64,000 nt of DNA from Pseudomonadota bacterium (GCA_039196715.1 JBCCUP010000005.1:1-64000); one strand, 5' to 3'; shown: positions 35,216-44,924, numbered from the stretch's first letter. The notes: generated from the letters alone by a model not told the origin. Program-made: numbers and translations.

Positions 35216-35656
35216 ATGCCAGTATCTGAGCTCATGAGCCAACGAGAATCAGGGTCAGCACACTTGCGCGCCGTCGGGCTGAAGGTCACGCTGCCGCGCC
35301 TGCGGGTGCTTGAGGTCATGGAACAATCCGACCGGCGGCACATGAGCGCGGAAGACGTGTACCGCAAGCTGATTGAATCCGACGCCGAAGTCGGCCTCGC
35401 AACCGTCTACCGGGTCCTCACCCAATTCGAGACGGCGGGCCTCGTCTACCGACGCCATTTTGACGGTGGGCAAGCGCTGTTCGAGCTCAACGACGAGGAT
35501 AACCACTCCCACGTGGTCTGCCTCAAAACCGGCCACGTCGAGGAATTCAGCGACCCGGTGATTGAAGCGCGGTTGCGCGAAATCAGCGAAGAACTCGGCT
35601 ACACCATGACTGAGCACACCATCGTGGTGCACGGCATCCACAAGAGTGCCAAGTAG
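35216..35656 (+). CDS. fur: Ferric uptake regulator Fur
   Basis: Iron-dependent repressor. The 146-residue protein has the winged-helix block LKVTLPRLRVLEVM, HMSAEDVYRKL and GLATVYRVLTQFETAGLVYR, then the metal-binding NHSHVVCLKTGHVEEFSD. The usual structural CxxC is reduced to one cysteine (Cys102, then Thr105) and no C-terminal cysteine pair exists, the same variant as in P. aeruginosa Fur. An ATG at 35234 (MSQRESG) is an alternative start. It lies directly after fbpB. Confidence 0.95.
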   Translation: MPVSELMSQRESGSAHLRAVGLKVTLPRLRVLEVMEQSDRRHMSAEDVYRKLIESDAEVGLATVYRVLTQFETAGLVYRRHFDGGQALFELNDEDNHSHVVCLKTGHVEEFSDPVIEARLREISEELGYTMTEHTIVVHGIHKSAK

Positions 35657-35662
35657 GCGCGA

Positions 35663-36934
35663 CTAGCGCTGCTCGGGCGACGACACCGGCGTGTCCGTGC
35701 AGGGTGTCGGCAGGGCGTACTGCCGGAGCACGTCCAGCATCTTTTTTGCCTGCGTCTCGCGGGAGTACGACGGCGCCGCTGCCAGACTCTGCCGCTTGAG
35801 CGTCTCATAGAGGGCGCTGTCCGACGCCAGCGTGCGGATGGCTGCTGCCATGGACTCGGGTGACTCGGGTTCGCACACGACGCCACAGCCCGTGTCCTCG
35901 ACAATCCCGGTCGCCTCGCCGCTGGGCAGACCCATGAGCACGGGCTGGCCCACCCCCATACTCTCGAAGAGCTTGGAGGGGATCACCGTGCGGAACACGT
36001 CGAGGTCACGCAGGTGGATCAGGGCCACGTCGCACAGGCTCCAGACCCGGTTCATCTCGGATTTCGGGAACCGGCCCAGCGACACCACGTTGTCGAGACC
36101 ACGCGCCTGAATGTCGGCATCAAGCTTGGTCTTCTCCGACCCAGAGCCGACAAGCAGGATGCGCACATGTGGCAGGTCTCGCAGCCGTTCCGCCGCCTCA
36201 ACCACCTTGTCGAGGCCGTGTGCCATGCCGTGTGTGCCGACATACCCGACGACAAAGGCCCCTTCCAGGCCGTGCGCGCGCGCCAGCTCGGCGTCTTTCC
36301 CATCGAGCGGCTTGTAGCGACTGAGCTCGACGCCGTTACGTACAACGTGGATCTTGTCGCCGTCGATACCGCGTTCCATCAGGTCGGCCTTGAACGCCTC
36401 GGTCACCGAGACAATCGCGTCCGCATGGCGGTAGAGAAACAGCTCGACTTTCTCGAGCGCCGCCAACACGCGCGGGTACTTGACCGCGCCCAGCGCGGCG
36501 ATGGATGCCGGCCACAGGTCCCGGAGCTCGAAAACGAACGGGACGCGCCGCAGCTTGGCCAACGCGAAGCCGCCGACCGCAGCAAAGAAATGCGGGGAGG
36601 TCGCCACCACAATGTCGGGCTTGCGCACAAACAGGCCACCAAAGAACGCGGTGACCATGAAGCTCATGTATGACAGGGTTCGTTTCAGGAACCCCTCGTT
36701 GGCTGTGATGTAGGTCTTGAGGCGAACGACGTCGACACCGTCCATGTCGGATCGGTCCCACCAGGCGTTTCGGTACCCCTCGAACACCACGCCTTCAGGA
36801 AAGTTCGGTGCCGAGGTCAACACGTTTACCTCCGCACCGGCGCGCAACCAGTGTTGCGCGTGCTCCGACAAACGGCTGGCCGGCGCGTTGCCCTCCGGAG
36901 GATAGTTGTCGGAAACAAACAGAATTCGCATCAC
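35663..36934 (-). CDS. WbuB-like GT4 glycosyltransferase
   Basis: A 423-residue GT-B glycosyltransferase of the WbuB/WcaI subgroup: ILFVSDNYPPEGNAPASRL, FVFELRDLWPASIAALGAV, the donor-domain VVGYVGTHGMAHGLDKVVEAA, LVGSGSEKTKL and VIPSKLFESMGVGQPVLMG, which contains the Glu of the donor motif. Homologues transfer N-acetylated amino sugars in O-antigen or capsule synthesis. A hydrophobic stretch near 95-115 (FMVTAFFGGLFV) may sit at the membrane. It is convergent with fur (6-bp gap) and stands apart from other polysaccharide genes. Two adjacent ATG codons are possible starts. Confidence 0.85.
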   Translation of the reverse strand: MMRILFVSDNYPPEGNAPASRLSEHAQHWLRAGAEVNVLTSAPNFPEGVVFEGYRNAWWDRSDMDGVDVVRLKTYITANEGFLKRTLSYMSFMVTAFFGGLFVRKPDIVVATSPHFFAAVGGFALAKLRRVPFVFELRDLWPASIAALGAVKYPRVLAALEKVELFLYRHADAIVSVTEAFKADLMERGIDGDKIHVVRNGVELSRYKPLDGKDAELARAHGLEGAFVVGYVGTHGMAHGLDKVVEAAERLRDLPHVRILLVGSGSEKTKLDADIQARGLDNVVSLGRFPKSEMNRVWSLCDVALIHLRDLDVFRTVIPSKLFESMGVGQPVLMGLPSGEATGIVEDTGCGVVCEPESPESMAAAIRTLASDSALYETLKRQSLAAAPSYSRETQAKKMLDVLRQYALPTPCTDTPVSSPEQR

Positions 36935-37073
36935 AGAGCCTTCTCGTACCCGGGTTTGCGACGAATCGCATCAAACTGGTCGCCGATGCACCTCCATGGG
37001 TGCACTGCGTCGGCGCCTCGACACTCCCCTTCTCGGCGGCTGTTGCGCGAGATTGATGGCGTACAAGCAGATA

Positions 37074-38006
37074 TCAGGGCGTGGTGTCGACATCGACACC
37101 TTCTTTCTCCACCGGCAGGAGGTCCTCGCGCTGCAGACCGAGCAACAGCGCCGACCCGGAGGCCACGTAAATGGATGAGTAGGTGCCGACCAGCACCCCG
37201 ACGATCAACGCGAAGCTGAACCCACGCAGCACTTCGCCGCCGAACAGAAAGAGCGAGATGAGCGCGAGCAAGGTCGTGCCCGAGGTGATGATCGTCCGTG
37301 TCAGCGTCTGGTTGATCGAGAGATTCATGACCTCGGTGGTGCCGCCGGCACCGCGTCGACGGAAATTCTCTCGTATGCGGTCAAACACCACGATCGTGTC
37401 GTTCAGCGAATACCCGACCACCGCCAACACCGCCGCCAGCACTGACAGGTCGAAATCGATCTGGAAGAGCGCACAGGCACCCACGACGATGCAGACATCG
37501 TGGACAAGCGCAAAAATCGATCCGGCCGCGAATTTCCACTCAAACCGCAGCCAAACGTACACCAGGATGCCCGCAAGCGCGTAAATCACGGCCAGCCCAC
37601 CCTGGTCACGCAGTTCGTCACCGATCTGAGGGCCGACGAACTCGACCCGTTTCATGGTCGGGTCGCCACCGGCACGCTCCAGCGCGGTCAACACATCACT
37701 GGAGATGTCCGCCGCTCCTTCCTCCTCTGGCGGCGCGAGCCTGACCAGCACCTCGGTGGCACTGCCGAAGTGCTGGACCTGGGCGTCCTCGAATCCGCCA
37801 CCCGCAAGCGCGCCGCGCAGCACGTCGAGGTCCGCCGGCTGCTCGTAGCCCACCTCGATGAGGAAGCCGCCGGTGAAATCGAGCCCGAAGTTGAGCCCAC
37901 GCGTTGCGATCAGGCCGATCGACAGGAGGATTGCAATGCCCGACACGATCGCCGCTTGCCGAACCCAGCGCAGGAAATCGAAGTTGAAGGAAAAAGAGCG
38001 TTTCAC
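37074..38006 (-). CDS. secF: Protein translocase subunit SecF
   Basis: Works with SecD to pull preproteins through SecYEG using proton-motive force. The 310-residue protein has TM1 near 14-31, then GLNFGLDFTGGFLIEVGYE, a periplasmic P4 domain, and five further TMs with VGYSLNDTIVVFDRIRENFRR and the signature INQTLTRTIITSGTTLLALISLFLFGGEVLRGF. It lies 8 bp after secD on the same strand. Confidence 0.97.
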   Translation of the reverse strand: MKRSFSFNFDFLRWVRQAAIVSGIAILLSIGLIATRGLNFGLDFTGGFLIEVGYEQPADLDVLRGALAGGGFEDAQVQHFGSATEVLVRLAPPEEEGAADISSDVLTALERAGGDPTMKRVEFVGPQIGDELRDQGGLAVIYALAGILVYVWLRFEWKFAAGSIFALVHDVCIVVGACALFQIDFDLSVLAAVLAVVGYSLNDTIVVFDRIRENFRRRGAGGTTEVMNLSINQTLTRTIITSGTTLLALISLFLFGGEVLRGFSFALIVGVLVGTYSSIYVASGSALLLGLQREDLLPVEKEGVDVDTTP

Positions 38007-38014
38007 GGTGGGTC

Positions 38015-39865
38015 CTAGATGGCTAACGCCTTGACGCGGCGACCGCCGTAGCGGAGGTTGACCAGCGCCCGCGTGCCGACGATGGCAGTGAACATGGAAG
38101 TGGCAATGCCAATCGACAGCGTCACGGCAAAGCCCTGGATCGCACCGGTGCCAAAGGCGAACAGCACGAGCGCCGCGATCAGGGTCGTGATGTTGGCATC
38201 TGCGATGGTGCCCACGGCCCTGTCGTAGCCGGCGTGGATCGCCTGCTGCACCGGACTGCCGTTGCGCAGCTCTTCGCGGATGCGTTCGAAGATGAGCACG
38301 TTGGCGTCAACCGCCATGCCCACGGTCAAGACCACACCGGCAATGCCCGGCAGCGTCAACGTGGCCTGAATGACCGACAGCACCGCGACAACCATCACGA
38401 TGTTGACGATCAGCGCAAGGTTCGCAAGCAGACCGAAGAAGCGGTAGTACCAGAGCATGAAGCCCATGACCAACAGCAGACCGACAACGCAGGCAGTGAA
38501 GCCGCGACGGATGTTGTCCTCGCCGAGGCTCGGTCCCACGGTGCGCTCTTCGACGATGTAGACCGGTGCGCTGAGTGAACCGGCGCGGATCAGCAGTGAC
38601 AAGTGCCGTGCTTCTTCGCTGCCGAGTCCGGTGGTCTGGAACCGATGCGAGAGCACGTCGCGGATGGTCGCGACGTTGATGACCTCCTCGTCGACCCGCG
38701 GCTCGTGCGTCACCGAGCCGTCGTCGGCCACCAGACGCTCGTAGCGGGACTCCTTGTACACCACGGCCATCGGCTCGCCGACGTTGTCGGCCGTGACCCG
38801 CTGCATGCGGTTCGCGCCGGTGCCGTTGAGGTTAACGAAGACCGCCGGCGAGCCGGTTTGCGAATCGATGCCAGACGAGGCGTCCTTGATCTCATCACCG
38901 GACACGATCACGCGGCGGTTCAGCAGGATCGGTTCGCCAGTGTCGCGCTGACGGAACAGCTTTGCCGACGCCGGGATCCGGCCAGTCTCCTCGGCCGCGA
39001 ACCAGTCGGCTGCGTCACCGTATACCAACCGGTATTCGAGGGTCGCCGTCGCGCCGAGGACTTCCTTGGCTTGCGTGGTGTCCTGCACCCCGGGCAACTG
39101 CACGACGATGCGGTCCGCGCCCTGGCGTTGAATCACCGGCTCAGCGACGCCGAGCTGGTTCACCCGGTTGCGCAACGTCGAGATGTTTTTCTCGAGCGCG
39201 GCGGTGCGCGCCTCTTCCAGGGCGAATTCGGTGAACGTGATGCCGAACGCGGCCGGGTCGGCCTCATCGACCGTGACGGTGGTCTCGGGGTACTGCCGCC
39301 GCAGGTCTGTCAGCACGGAATCGCGGTTGGCGGCGTCGCGCAGCACCACGGAAACCGACGCGGCACCGCGCCCAACCGAACGGTACCGAACCCCTTCGTC
39401 CCGCAACAGCACCCGCATGTCCTGCTCGAGCGTGGCGTAGGCCTTGTCGATCGCCGCGTCCATGTCGACCTGCATCAGGAAGTGGACGCCGCCGCGCAGG
39501 TCGAGGCCGAGGTACATCGGCTCGGCCAGCTTGAGCCAGTCAGGCGCACTCGACACCAGGTTGGGCGCGATGACCACCGCGTTGCCCAACGCGTCATCGA
39601 GCGCGCTGCGCGCGAGGCGCTGGTCGTCGAGGTTGTCGAAACGCAATTGCGCACGGCCGGAGACGAGCTTGCCGCGGACCGAGTCGACACCCGCGGATTG
39701 CACGACGCGAATCGACTCGGCCAGCAAAGCCGGGCTCGCGTTGCCGGATTCGGGGCTGACCATCACGGCCGGCGACTTGCCAAAGAGGTTGGGCAACGCA
39801 AGCACCGCCGCGGTCAACACGACCAGCAGCACGAGGGCGTTCTTCCAGAGCGGGTATTGGTTCAT
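38015..39865 (-). CDS. secD: Protein translocase subunit SecD
   Basis: A 616-residue partner of SecF with TM1 near 7-25 (LWKNALVLLVVLTAAVLALP), GLDLRGGVHFLMQVDMD, the large periplasmic P1 domain and TM2-6 at the C-terminus. The conserved IAGVVLTVGMAVDANVLIFERIREELRNG and GTIADANITTLIAALVLFAFGTGAIQGF blocks hold the proton-pathway Asp. Order yajC-secD-secF with gaps of 23 and 8 bp indicates a single operon. Confidence 0.98.
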   Translation of the reverse strand: MNQYPLWKNALVLLVVLTAAVLALPNLFGKSPAVMVSPESGNASPALLAESIRVVQSAGVDSVRGKLVSGRAQLRFDNLDDQRLARSALDDALGNAVVIAPNLVSSAPDWLKLAEPMYLGLDLRGGVHFLMQVDMDAAIDKAYATLEQDMRVLLRDEGVRYRSVGRGAASVSVVLRDAANRDSVLTDLRRQYPETTVTVDEADPAAFGITFTEFALEEARTAALEKNISTLRNRVNQLGVAEPVIQRQGADRIVVQLPGVQDTTQAKEVLGATATLEYRLVYGDAADWFAAEETGRIPASAKLFRQRDTGEPILLNRRVIVSGDEIKDASSGIDSQTGSPAVFVNLNGTGANRMQRVTADNVGEPMAVVYKESRYERLVADDGSVTHEPRVDEEVINVATIRDVLSHRFQTTGLGSEEARHLSLLIRAGSLSAPVYIVEERTVGPSLGEDNIRRGFTACVVGLLLVMGFMLWYYRFFGLLANLALIVNIVMVVAVLSVIQATLTLPGIAGVVLTVGMAVDANVLIFERIREELRNGSPVQQAIHAGYDRAVGTIADANITTLIAALVLFAFGTGAIQGFAVTLSIGIATSMFTAIVGTRALVNLRYGGRRVKALAI

Positions 39866-39888
39866 GGTGTGCCGGACGTGAGAGGGGA

Positions 39889-40215
39889 TCAGGCGTTCTT
39901 CAATGTGCCCTTGGGCAACAAGCTGGCGACCGACTGCTTCTGTACGTGCACTTCGGTGTTTTCCGCAACCTTGACGGTGACAAACGCATCGCCAACCTGC
40001 GTCACGGTGCCACCCAGCCCGCCCGCGGTGACGATTTCATCGCCCTTCTTGATGCCTTCCACCATTTCCTTGTGTTCCTTCACCCGTTTCTGCTGGGGTC
40101 GGATCAGCAGGAAGTAGAACACCACGAGGATCAGCACCGGGAAAGCCAGGCTGATCAGCCCGCCACCCGCAGGGGCCGGGCCCTCGGCCCACGCGTTCGA
40201 AATGAAGAAATCCAT
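39889..40215 (-). CDS. yajC: Preprotein translocase accessory subunit YajC
   Basis: A 108-residue single-TM protein of the SecDF-YajC complex. The hydrophobic segment FPVLILVVFYFLLIRPQQKR is followed by the conserved KEHKEMVEGIKKGDEIVTAGGLGGTV. It opens the operon. The tgt/queA genes that often precede yajC are absent; a divergent histidine phosphatase gene lies upstream instead. Confidence 0.97.
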   Translation of the reverse strand: MDFFISNAWAEGPAPAGGGLISLAFPVLILVVFYFLLIRPQQKRVKEHKEMVEGIKKGDEIVTAGGLGGTVTQVGDAFVTVKVAENTEVHVQKQSVASLLPKGTLKNA

Positions 40216-40245
40216 GGGGTTGCATCCTGTTCAGGTCAATCACGC

Positions 40246-40251
40246 ATTATG
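40246..40251 (-). promoter_or_regulatory. Possible extended -10 of the yajC-secDF operon
   Basis: On the minus strand TGCCATAAT (an extended TGn plus CATAAT) lies about 30 bp upstream of the yajC ATG. No good -35 is seen, which an extended -10 can tolerate. Confidence 0.35.
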
Positions 40252-40490
40252 GCATACGGCCCCGCGCGCTGCCGTTCCCGAGCAGGCGGTCGTTCTCAGG
40301 TTCGCGTCACGCGGGCCGCTGACGGTCCTATACTGACCGGGTGACAGAACAGAGGTTTCGTCACCGCCAGGCCGCGTGCCGCCGGCGTGCGCGAGACGCC
40401 TGCCAACCCTGCGAGACGCCACACCCGTCCGCGGCGGTCCGCCAAGTCCCTTTGCCGCGCCCTCACAGGGTTTTTCAGCCCCATCAGCCC

Positions 40491-41180
40491 ATGACAGTGT
40501 TGTATCTCGTCAGACACGGCCAAGCCGGCGAACTCACCGGTCACTACGACACCCTCTCCGACCGCGGTTGGCGACAGAGTGAGCTGTTGGGCGAGCACAT
40601 GCGCGCCTGCGACCGCCGTTTCGATGAAATCTGGTGCGGCACCCTGCAACGGCACCGGTTGACGCTCGACGCCTTTCACCAGACCTACCCACTGCCCCAC
40701 AAGGCCTGGCACGACCCGGCGTTGGACGAAATCCCCTTCGAAGCGCTGTTGGCGCAGTACCAGGCGCAGTTTCCGGAGCACGCGGCCCGACACGACGCGG
40801 GGGCGGACCAATCACACGCGGCTTTCGCCAACACGCTGCGGCACGCCATCGACCTCTGGCGGGGCGACCTGCTGGACGGGCTCGAACCCACGTGGGTGGA
40901 TTACAAGACCCCGGTCACCCGGTGGCTGGAGGGACGCACGCTCGCGGCCACGCCCGGCAAGCACGTGCTGGCCATCAGCTCGGCCGGCACCATATCCCTG
41001 TTGCTGAGCGCCGCCTTGCAACTCGACGATTCGCAGATGCACCTGTTCAACGCCCAACTGCGCAACACCGCGGTCACGGCGCTGGAGCTGAACCCGACCG
41101 GTCCGGTGCGGCTCGCGCTGTTCAACAGCGTCGCGCACCTCGACGTCCACGCACAGCCGGCGCTGATCACCTCGCTCTAG
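40491..41180 (+). CDS. Histidine phosphatase (phosphoglycerate-mutase-like) family protein
   Basis: A 229-residue protein starting MTVLYLVRHGQAGEL, with the RHG catalytic motif at once. Further family residues are the SDRGWRQSELLGEHM segment, DEIWCGTLQRHRLT, the Glu-bearing DEIPFEALLAQY and the second catalytic His in ISSAGTISLLLSA, where the expected GHG-type motif is replaced by SSAG. The missing second His leaves activity uncertain. It is divergent from yajC. Upstream frames lack conservation. Confidence 0.8.
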   Translation: MTVLYLVRHGQAGELTGHYDTLSDRGWRQSELLGEHMRACDRRFDEIWCGTLQRHRLTLDAFHQTYPLPHKAWHDPALDEIPFEALLAQYQAQFPEHAARHDAGADQSHAAFANTLRHAIDLWRGDLLDGLEPTWVDYKTPVTRWLEGRTLAATPGKHVLAISSAGTISLLLSAALQLDDSQMHLFNAQLRNTAVTALELNPTGPVRLALFNSVAHLDVHAQPALITSL

Positions 41181-41406
41181 ATGCTGAGGTCACGAGCCGG
41201 ACCATTGGCTGCAAGCCGTGCCGCCGTCGAACGGCTTGCTGCGCTTGCGCTGTTCACGTGCCAGCACGTACACCGCGCTGCGGTTCTCGCAGTTCACCGT
41301 GTTCGCTCGATTCCTCAACGCCTGACGACAGCATCCGGGGCCAGCAGACGCCTGCGAAGCGCCATGTTGTATGCTCTGACGCCCACCGAACACCCCACCG
41401 ACCGAC

Positions 41407-42600
41407 ATGAGCCAACCCGCGACTGCGCTGCAGGCCAGCCTCACAGACTTCATGAACGAACACGTCTACCCCGCCGAGCGCCTCTACCGGGCCCACACCG
41501 AGAGCGCCGCCGACCGCTGGACAATTCCGCCCGTCATGGAGGAGCTCAAGCGCAAGGCCCGCGATGCCGGCCTGTGGAACCTCTGGCGGCCACGTGACCT
41601 CGGTGGCCGGCTGAGCAACCGCGAGTACGCGCCGCTTGCCGAGATCATGGGTCGCTCGTTGATCGGACCGGAAGCCTTCAACTGCAGTGCACCGGACACC
41701 GGTAACATGGAAGTGTTGCTCAAGTACGGCACCGACGCTCAGCGCGAGCAGTGGCTCGAACCGCTGTTCGACGGCGAGATTCGCTCGGCGTTCTGCATGA
41801 CCGAACCCGACGTCGCGTCGTCCGACGCGACAAACGTCCGCTGCAGTATCGTGCGGGATGGCGATCACTACGTGATCACCGGCCGAAAATGGTGGAGCAC
41901 GGGTGCACCCGACCCGCGGTGCAAGATCCTGATCGTCATGGGCAAGACCGACCCGGACGCACCCCGCCACACGCAGCAGTCCATGATCCTGGTGCCCGCC
42001 GACACACCGGGCGTGCAGCTGATCCGCCCGCTGCAGGTGTTCGGCAGCGACGATGCCCCACACGGCCACGCCGAAATCGCGTTCAATGACGTTCGGGTGC
42101 CGGCCGAGAACCTGCTGCTCGGCGAGGGCCGGGGATTCGAAATCGCCCAGGGCCGCCTGGGGCCAGGTCGCATTCACCACTGCATGCGCTTGATCGGCTG
42201 TGCGCAACGCGCGCTCGAAATGATGTGCCAGCGTACCAGCAGCCGCGTCGCCTTCGGCAAACCCTTGTCCGAGCAGGGGACGATCCGCGCCGACATCGCC
42301 GAGAGCTGGTGCGACATTGCTCAAGCCCGCCTGCTGACGCTGCAGGCGGCAGAGCGCATCGACGACGCCGGCACCAAGGGCGCTCGCGACCTGATCGCCG
42401 CCATCAAGATCGTCGCACCGAACATGGCGCAGCGGGTGATCGATCGGGCGATCCAGGCACACGGCGCGCTCGGCGTCAGTCAGGACACGTTCCTCGCCGA
42501 CGCCTTCGCCTACGCGCGCACCATCCGACTCGCCGACGGCCCTGACGAAGTCCACCGCGCGGCGCTGGCCAAGCAGGTGTTGGGCGCCTACACGGGCTGA
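41407..42600 (+). CDS. Acyl-CoA dehydrogenase
   Basis: A 397-residue FAD enzyme that introduces the alpha-beta double bond in acyl-CoA. Domains run in order: N-terminal helical (1-120), the beta domain with [20 protein letters not shown] (FAD contact) and [19 protein letters not shown], then the C-terminal helical domain with [40 protein letters not shown]. Sequence style is that of ACAD10/11-like bacterial enzymes. It stands alone, with no electron-transfer flavoprotein or thiolase nearby. The 226 bp upstream hold no supported gene. Confidence 0.93.
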   Translation: MSQPATALQASLTDFMNEHVYPAERLYRAHTESAADRWTIPPVMEELKRKARDAGLWNLWRPRDLGGRLSNREYAPLAEIMGRSLIGPEAFNCSAPDTGNMEVLLKYGTDAQREQWLEPLFDGEIRSAFCMTEPDVASSDATNVRCSIVRDGDHYVITGRKWWSTGAPDPRCKILIVMGKTDPDAPRHTQQSMILVPADTPGVQLIRPLQVFGSDDAPHGHAEIAFNDVRVPAENLLLGEGRGFEIAQGRLGPGRIHHCMRLIGCAQRALEMMCQRTSSRVAFGKPLSEQGTIRADIAESWCDIAQARLLTLQAAERIDDAGTKGARDLIAAIKIVAPNMAQRVIDRAIQAHGALGVSQDTFLADAFAYARTIRLADGPDEVHRAALAKQVLGAYTG

Positions 42601-42652
42601 GGCGCCCGCGGGAGACGTGGCGCGCTCACGGTGCCGTCACGCCCGACCCGGC

Positions 42653-44173
42653 TCAGATCGGCACGTCGAACAGGTGCGCATTGAGCCTCAGGTGCACCCA
42701 GATGCTCGCCACGTAGCCGAGCGCGATGGCCCAGCTCCACTTCAGGTGGCTGAAGAAGGTGTAGCGACCACGCGCCTGTCCCATGAGCGCGACACCGGCC
42801 GCAGAGCCGATCGACAACAGGCTGCCGCCGACACCGGCCGTGAGCGTCACCAGCAGCCACTGCCCGAGCGACATGTCCGGCTGCATGGTCAGCACGGCGA
42901 ACATCACGGGAATGTTGTCGACCAACGCCGAGATCACGCCGACCGCAACGTTGGCGTAGGTCGGGTCCCAATTGACGTAGAGCGCTTCTGACATCATCGC
43001 GAGGTAGCCGATGAAGCCCAGGCCGCCCACGCACATGATGACGCCGTAGAAAAACAGCAGGGTGTCCCATTCGGCGCGTGAGACGCGGTTGAAGATGTCG
43101 AAGGGACCGATGTGCTCGAGAGACTGCAAACGCTGGGGGTCGTCGGCGTAGCGCAGGCGCTTCTTCGCCAGTGATTTCGGCAAGGTCATGCGCAGGAAGT
43201 AGCCGAAGATCTTCAACAGCGCAAGCCCGGTCATCATGCCGAGCACCGGAGGCAGGCCGAGGAAGCTGTGCATGCTGACAGCCAGCGCAATGGTCACCAG
43301 AAACAGCAGCACGATGCGACGCGCACCGCGCTTGAGTTCGACGAACTCGTGCACGGGTTCCGGCCGCTCGTTCGGAATAAACGCGGTCATGATCGCCGCC
43401 GGGATCAGGAAATTCACGACCGAGGGCAGAAACAGCACCAGGAACTGCTGCACGCTGACCAGCCCCTTCTGCCAGACCATGAGCGTGGTGATGTCGCCGA
43501 ACGGCGAAAACGCCCCGCCGGCGTTCGCCGCGACGACGATGTTGATACAGGCCAGGTTTACGAAGCGCGTGTTGCTGGCCCCGAGCGCCAACACGACCGC
43601 ACACATCAACAGTGCCGTGGTGAGGTTGTCGGCGATCGGCGAAATGAAAAACGACAACACCCCGGTCAACCAGAACAGCGCCCGGTAGGACAAGCCGAGT
43701 TTGACAAGCCATACCCGCAAACCATCGAACAGACGGCGCTCTTCCATCGCGTTGATGTAGGTCATTGCAACGAGCAGAAACAGCATCAGCTCGGCGTACT
43801 CGAGCAGGTTGTGTCGAAATGCAGCTTCGACCACGTGATCGATTTCGTGCTGCGTGTAGACCCAGCCGATTGCCGCCCAGATCGCGCCGGCCGCGAGGAT
43901 CACGGGTTTGGACTTTCTGAGGTGGATTCGCTCCTCACCGATCACGAGCGCATAGGCGACTGCGAAGATCACCAGGCACAGCGTACCGACCCAGTTGTCG
44001 GTGAGTTCGAGCCGCTGGCCGGCAGCGGCATCACCCGCAGCCAGTGCCGCGCCGGGCAAAGCGACTGCCAGGACGCACAATACTGCTCCTGCCCCGCGAA
44101 AAGCGGATGTCCAGTTCAGGCGATTCTGGGCTGTGAACACGTCGACTCCTGAAGCCGCAAACCAGCTCTCCAT
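42653..44173 (-). CDS. nhaD: NhaD-type Na+/H+ antiporter
   Basis: A 506-residue inner membrane protein of the NhaD family (ArsB/NhaD superfamily), known from marine and haloalkaliphilic bacteria. It begins with an export-like hydrophobic segment, then about 12 transmembrane stretches. Conserved blocks are NLLEYAELMLFLLVAMTYINAMEERRLFD, SFFISPIADNLTTALLMCAV, INIVVAANAGGAFSPFGDITTLMVWQ and ISALVDNIPVMFAVLTMQP. It exchanges cytoplasmic Na+ (or Li+) for protons and supports salt and pH homeostasis. It is divergent from the MarR regulator with about 245 bp between. Confidence 0.93.
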   Translation of the reverse strand: MESWFAASGVDVFTAQNRLNWTSAFRGAGAVLCVLAVALPGAALAAGDAAAGQRLELTDNWVGTLCLVIFAVAYALVIGEERIHLRKSKPVILAAGAIWAAIGWVYTQHEIDHVVEAAFRHNLLEYAELMLFLLVAMTYINAMEERRLFDGLRVWLVKLGLSYRALFWLTGVLSFFISPIADNLTTALLMCAVVLALGASNTRFVNLACINIVVAANAGGAFSPFGDITTLMVWQKGLVSVQQFLVLFLPSVVNFLIPAAIMTAFIPNERPEPVHEFVELKRGARRIVLLFLVTIALAVSMHSFLGLPPVLGMMTGLALLKIFGYFLRMTLPKSLAKKRLRYADDPQRLQSLEHIGPFDIFNRVSRAEWDTLLFFYGVIMCVGGLGFIGYLAMMSEALYVNWDPTYANVAVGVISALVDNIPVMFAVLTMQPDMSLGQWLLVTLTAGVGGSLLSIGSAAGVALMGQARGRYTFFSHLKWSWAIALGYVASIWVHLRLNAHLFDVPI

Positions 44174-44419
44174 TATACCCGTTCACCGCCGCTCAACGCT
44201 GAAATCACAGATGGGGTTGCCGTTGTGTCTGGGCCGTCTCGCGCCGAGTCGCAACGCGCGACCCGATGCCACGGCGCCGCGATCAGGGCAGCTCGCGCAC
44301 CCGTTACCGACAACCGCACACACCGACCTTGGCTGGTCCTACTCCCGACAGTCGGCTGGCGAACCACGGCAAAATCTTTTACCGTTCGGGTTGATCTGAA
44401 CGAGAACACCTGTACCACC

Positions 44420-44899
44420 ATGTCGACTCCGAAGCGGCAGCGCCCAACCATTCGCCTGCACGAGTTCGTGCCTTACCAGCTGTCCGTGACCGCCGGCCGC
44501 ATGACCCAGGCGATCAATGGCCTGTTCGAACGGAAGTACCAGTTTCAGATCCCCGAGTGGCGCATTCTGATGACGCTGGCCGAGAACGGTGCCCTGTCAG
44601 CACACGAGGTCGCGGACAAATCGTCGATGGACCGCGCGCGCGTCAGCCGAGCACAGCGCCGCATGGCTGACCTCGAGTTGATCACGGTGACCATCGACGA
44701 CGCCGACCGTCGCCGCACGATTCTGGATCTCACCGAGAAGGGCTGGGGCATCGTCGACACCATGGTGCCCGATGCCGACCGCACGGGGGAGTGGCTGCTC
44801 GACGGCCTCAGCGACGAAGAACGCACGCAGCTCAACAGCCTGTTGACGAAACTCCTGCGCCGGACCGACGAACTGCCCGATCAGGGCTTCGGCGACTGA
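44420..44899 (+). CDS. MarR-family transcriptional regulator
   Basis: A 159-residue winged-helix regulator: RLHEFVPYQLSVTAGRMTQAINGLFERKY, EWRILMTLAENGALSAHEVADKSSMDRARVSRAQRRMADLELI and DDADRRRTILDLTEKG give the helices and the wing. The effector is unknown. It is divergent from nhaD and convergent with the WecA-like gene; control of nhaD or of itself is plausible from position only. The start MSTPKRQRP was chosen because upstream sequence is not conserved. Confidence 0.9.
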   Translation: MSTPKRQRPTIRLHEFVPYQLSVTAGRMTQAINGLFERKYQFQIPEWRILMTLAENGALSAHEVADKSSMDRARVSRAQRRMADLELITVTIDDADRRRTILDLTEKGWGIVDTMVPDADRTGEWLLDGLSDEERTQLNSLLTKLLRRTDELPDQGFGD

Positions 44900-44924
44900 T
44901 CAGCGCCGACCGGTGGCCGCGGTT

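Noticed and set aside
36987-37004. TGCACC/GGTGCA hairpin between the GT4 gene and secF as terminator
   Set aside because: No T-tract on either strand and only six base pairs.
38603-40117. 504-codon frame opposite secD/yajC
   Set aside because: Antisense shadow in GC-rich sequence; secD and yajC are unambiguous.
40460-40475. CCCT-CAC-AGGG followed by five Ts before the histidine phosphatase gene
   Set aside because: A four-base-pair stem is too weak for a credible terminator or attenuator.
41181-41597. 138-codon frame ahead of and across the start of the acyl-CoA dehydrogenase
   Set aside because: It overlaps the dehydrogenase out of frame, has no conserved motif and no ribosome site.
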